Positions 61,315 to 64,000 of a DNA stretch of 64,000 nt are shown piece by piece. The notes under the pieces were generated by a model. That model had not been told where the DNA came from. It did no database searches and worked only from the letters and a program-made list of their open reading frames with translations. The translations under genes and the position numbers were made by a program. Location of the stretch: positions 248,001 to 312,000 of the forward strand of contig NZ_CP071090.1 in the NCBI RefSeq assembly GCF_017301735.1, in the 5' to 3' direction. The DNA comes from Pyxidicoccus parkwaysis. GTDB lineage: Bacteria; Myxococcota; Myxococcia; Myxococcales; Myxococcaceae. Within the stretch, counting starts at the first letter, position 1, and each line of letters starts with the position of its first letter.

Positions 61315-62970
61315 TCAGATGGCGCCCTCGTGCGGGTCGCTGTCCATGAAGGGATACGCCACCTTCGTCGGCGGAATGAAGTTCTCCTTGATGGTGCGAG
61401 GGCTCGTCCACCGCGTCAGGTTGAGCAGCGAGCCCGCCTTGTCGTTGGTGCCGGACGCACGCGAGCCGCCGAAGGGCTGCTGGCCCACCACCGCGCCCGT
61501 GGGCTTGTCGTTGATGTAGAAGTTGCCCGCCGCGTGGCGCAGCTCGCTCAGCGCCGTGTCGATGGCCTTCCTGTCCCGCGCGAACACCGAGCCCGTGAGC
61601 GCGTACGAGGCCGCCGCGTCCACCTCGCGCAGCGTCTCCACGTACTTCGAATCCGGGTACACGTGCAGGCCCACCACCGGCGCGAAGATTTCCTCGCGCA
61701 TGATGCGGTGCTTCGGGTCCTGGAGCTGCACCAGCGTGGGCTTGATGAACCAGCCCTCCTTCCGGTCCACCTCGCCGCCCGCCACCACCGTGGCGCCGCT
61801 GTCGTTCTTCGCCAGGTCGATGTAGCCCGACGTCTTCTTGAAGGACTTCTCGTCGATGACGGCGCCCATGAAGTTGCGGAAGTCCGTCACGTCGCCCATG
61901 CGAATCTCGCTGATGAGCGCCTGTAGGCGGGGCTTCAGCTTCGGCCACATGGACTCGGGGACGAAGATGCGGCTGGGCGCGGAGCACTTCTGGCCCTGGT
62001 ACTCGAAGCCGCCGCGGACGATGGCCACCGCGAGCGCCTCCAGGTCATCCGCCGCCGACGGGTGCGCGACGATGAAGTCCTTGCCGCCCGTCTCTCCCAC
62101 GATGCGCGGGTACTGCTTGTAGCGGGAGATGTTCTCGCCCACCGTCTTCCACATCACGTTGAACGTAGGCGTGGAGCCGGTGAAGTGGATGCCGCCCAGG
62201 TGGGGGCTCGCCAGCACCGGGTTGCCCACCGTGGGGCCGTCACCCGGCAGCATGTTGATGACGCCGTCGGGCAGGCCCGCCTCGCGCAAGAGCTCCATGA
62301 TGTACCAGGCGCTGTACGCGGCGGTGTTGGACGGCTTGAAGAGCACCACGTTGCCCATCAGCGCCGGGGCCACCGCGAGATTCATGGCGATGGACGTGAA
62401 GTTGAACGGCGCCACGGAGAAGACGAACCCGTCCAGCGGGCGGTAGTCCGTCATGTTCCACGTCTGTGGCGAGTTCTCCGGCTGCATGGCCAGAATCTGC
62501 TCGGCGAAGTGGACGTTGTAGCGGAGGAAGTCCACCGCCTCGCACGTGGCGTCGATTTCCGCCTGGTGGGCCGTCTTCGACTGACCCAGCATGGTGGCGG
62601 CGTTCATGATGGGGCGGTAGCGCGTGGCCAGCAGCTCCGCGGCGCGCAGGAAGATGGCGGCACGCGACTGGAACGGCATGCGCGCCCAGTCCTCCTTCAC
62701 GGAGAGCGAGTTCTGGATGGCCTGCTCCACGGTGCCGGCGTCGGCCTCGTGCAGGGTGGCCAGCACGTGCGAGTGCTTGTGCGGCATGCGCACGGTGTCC
62801 GTCTTGCCGGTGCGCACGTGCTTGCCGCCGATGATGACGGGAATCTCGAGCTGCTCGGCGCTCATCCGCTTGAGCGTGGCCTGCAGCTCGCGGCGCTCGG
62901 GCGAGCCGGGCGCGTGGGAAAGGACGGGCTCGTTCTTCGGAGCCGGGACGCGGGTGGTGGCGTTGATCAC
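61315..62970 (-). CDS. pruA: 1-pyrroline-5-carboxylate / glutamate-semialdehyde dehydrogenase
   Basis: A 551-residue NAD+-dependent aldehyde dehydrogenase converting glutamate semialdehyde (from proline) to glutamate. It has VAPFNFTSIAMNLAVAP, IHFTGSTPTF, the Glu in VGETGGKDF, and catalytic Cys in EYQGQKCSAPSRIF. Group features such as MGDVTDFRNFMGAVIDEKSF match the single-domain P5C dehydrogenases. GTG 62970 has GAGG upstream. No proline dehydrogenase (putA/prodh) gene is seen within the window. Confidence 0.94.
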   Translation of the reverse strand: MINATTRVPAPKNEPVLSHAPGSPERRELQATLKRMSAEQLEIPVIIGGKHVRTGKTDTVRMPHKHSHVLATLHEADAGTVEQAIQNSLSVKEDWARMPFQSRAAIFLRAAELLATRYRPIMNAATMLGQSKTAHQAEIDATCEAVDFLRYNVHFAEQILAMQPENSPQTWNMTDYRPLDGFVFSVAPFNFTSIAMNLAVAPALMGNVVLFKPSNTAAYSAWYIMELLREAGLPDGVINMLPGDGPTVGNPVLASPHLGGIHFTGSTPTFNVMWKTVGENISRYKQYPRIVGETGGKDFIVAHPSAADDLEALAVAIVRGGFEYQGQKCSAPSRIFVPESMWPKLKPRLQALISEIRMGDVTDFRNFMGAVIDEKSFKKTSGYIDLAKNDSGATVVAGGEVDRKEGWFIKPTLVQLQDPKHRIMREEIFAPVVGLHVYPDSKYVETLREVDAAASYALTGSVFARDRKAIDTALSELRHAAGNFYINDKPTGAVVGQQPFGGSRASGTNDKAGSLLNLTRWTSPRTIKENFIPPTKVAYPFMDSDPHEGAI

Positions 62971-63063
62971 GCGGGTTGACCTCGGGACGGAGACGAAGGG
63001 CGGGGGAGCATAACCAACCCCCCTCGCCGGAGCAGCGAGGAAGCAGGCGGGGTATGTCCTAAA

Positions 63064-63082
63064 CCCCTGGATTTTCCAGGGG
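63064..63082. promoter_or_regulatory. 7-bp inverted repeat in divergent region
   Basis: CCCCTGG (63064-63070) and CCAGGGG (63076-63082) with an ATTTT spacer lie between the divergent pruA and FAD oxidoreductase genes. The AT-rich centre in such GC-rich DNA hints at an operator or promoter rather than a terminator. No regulator gene is adjacent. Confidence 0.35.
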
Positions 63083-63141
63083 CTTCCTGTCCATCGGGTG
63101 ACATTGGCTGATGGACTCTATGCACGGCTACGATGTGGGGC

Positions 63142-64000
63142 ATGCGCATCCTGCCCCGCAGTCCCGAGCCCCCCTCGGCCCCAGGCCTGTCCGCGTTGGA
63201 GGACTCGATTCGGAAGGACTTGGAGCGGCTGGAGTACCCGAAGCGGCCGTGGGTGTTGCCGCGTTGCACAAGGGCCGGGCAGCCGGTGCTGGACGTGCTC
63301 GTCATCGGCGGCGGGCAGAGCGGCCTCACCGCCGCCTTCGGGCTGATGCGCGAGCGCGTCAAGAACCTGCTCGTGGTGGACGACAGCGAGCCGGACCTCG
63401 CGGGGCCCTGGAAGACCTTCGCGCGCATGCACACGCTGCGCACGCCCAAGCACCTCACCGGGCCGGACCACAACCTGCCCAACCTCTGCTTCCAGTCCTG
63501 GTACGAGGCGCAGCATGGCGAGACCTCCTGGGAGTCCGTGGAGCGCATTCCCAAGGAGATGTGGGCGGACTACCTCAACTGGTACCGCCGCACGCTGGAG
63601 ATTCCGGTGCGCTGCCGCACGCGGGTGGGCGCGCTGAAGTGGAGCGCGGAGGAGGAGTGCTTCGTCGCTCCCCTGACGCACACGCGAGAGGGCGACGCGG
63701 GCGTGCTGTACGCGCGCAAGGTGGTGCTGGCCACCGGCATCGACGGCTCGGGCCGCTGGGAGGTTCCGTCCGTGGTGGCCGGCCTGCCGCGTGACTTGTA
63801 CGCCCACACGCGCGACGACATCGACTTCGAGGCGCTGCGTGGCAAGAGTGTGGGCGTGCTCGGCGCGGGCGCGTCCGCCTTCGACAACGCGGCGGTGGCG
63901 CTGGAGCATGGCGCCGCCGAGGTGCGCCTGTTCTACCGCCGCAAGACGCTGCCCAATGTGAATCCCTACCGCTGGGCGGAGTTCGTGGGCTTCCTCAAGC
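63142..64000 (+). CDS. FAD-dependent NAD(P)-binding oxidoreductase, 3' truncated by window
   Basis: The frame runs open to the window end (286 residues seen). It has an N-terminal lead, then the FAD motif VLVIGGGQSGLTAAFGL (GxGxxG), a middle part resembling flavin-containing monooxygenases (GPWKTFARMHTLRTPKHLTGPD), VVLATGIDGSG, and the NAD(P) motif GVLGAGASAFDNAAVAL (GxGxSxxD). The product could be an FMO, Baeyer-Villiger or lysine/ornithine hydroxylase-like enzyme. ATG 63142 is used; ATG 63133 in the same frame adds three residues. Confidence 0.85.
   Translation, partial: MRILPRSPEPPSAPGLSALEDSIRKDLERLEYPKRPWVLPRCTRAGQPVLDVLVIGGGQSGLTAAFGLMRERVKNLLVVDDSEPDLAGPWKTFARMHTLRTPKHLTGPDHNLPNLCFQSWYEAQHGETSWESVERIPKEMWADYLNWYRRTLEIPVRCRTRVGALKWSAEEECFVAPLTHTREGDAGVLYARKVVLATGIDGSGRWEVPSVVAGLPRDLYAHTRDDIDFEALRGKSVGVLGAGASAFDNAAVALEHGAAEVRLFYRRKTLPNVNPYRWAEFVGFLK

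Overview
The window is about 64 kb of very GC-rich DNA with dense genes, strong G/C at third codon positions and many ATGA or TGATG overlaps. Protein types point to a myxobacterium of the Myxococcaceae (Myxococcus or Corallococcus-like): many lipoproteins and outer-membrane proteins, an ECF sigma factor operon with a caspase-fold protein, a chemoreceptor built of 28-residue repeats, VCBS-repeat and zincin-like surface proteins, and a large lipid/acyl-CoA gene set. This placement is inferred from gene content only. I see no insertion sequence, phage gene, CRISPR array, rRNA or tRNA; it reads as ordinary chromosomal backbone. The gene at each window edge is cut.

Layout. 1-8.5 kb: a forward run: fpg (5' cut), an outer-membrane protein, an LptM-like lipoprotein, lysA, dapA, dapB, a FAH-family hydrolase, folK and a TPR protein. 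Lysine/DAP synthesis is the core. 8.5-14 kb (reverse): a lipoprotein, then an operon of ECF sigma factor, membrane anti-sigma-like protein and exported caspase, then a KpsF/KdsD sugar-phosphate isomerase. 14-20 kb: transaldolase, an Ig-like lipoprotein, an acyl-CoA dehydrogenase with a strong palindrome upstream, and etfB-etfA, which would accept its electrons. 20-28.6 kb: a Coa1-like membrane protein, a signal-peptidase-like/GNAT fusion, a Ca2+/H+ exchanger, a DMT transporter, an MBL-fold protein, a MOSC protein, a pentapeptide-repeat protein and an RluA-type pseudouridine synthase.

28.6-43 kb: PBP1A, pyrF with an SDR, a single-domain response regulator, an SH3 lipoprotein, a histone-deacetylase-like hydrolase, a chemoreceptor, an MFS transporter, and tatB-tatC followed by a channel/RCK-like protein. 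43-50.4 kb: metX behind what looks like a complete ribosome-mediated attenuator, a VCBS protein, GST, Ada-type methyltransferase, a secreted orphan, and an Nramp-like transporter with a BamE-like partner and a nearby fragment of a second Nramp-like gene. 50.4-57.4 kb: a five-gene reverse operon (acyl-CoA dehydrogenase, SDR, APH-type kinase, histidine phosphatase, SDR) with a divergent LysR regulator and a P450. Its kinase plus dehydrogenase pairing resembles pathways that break down 4-hydroxy acids. 57.4-64 kb: a metzincin-like lipoprotein with a Glu-to-Gln change in its zinc motif, a bactofilin-like membrane protein, aldose epimerase, pruA and the start of an FAD oxidoreductase.

Most notable: the metX attenuator; the sigma/anti-sigma/exported caspase operon; TatC with a loop insertion of about 145 residues; the signal-peptidase-like/GNAT fusion; and the kinase-acyl-CoA dehydrogenase operon.
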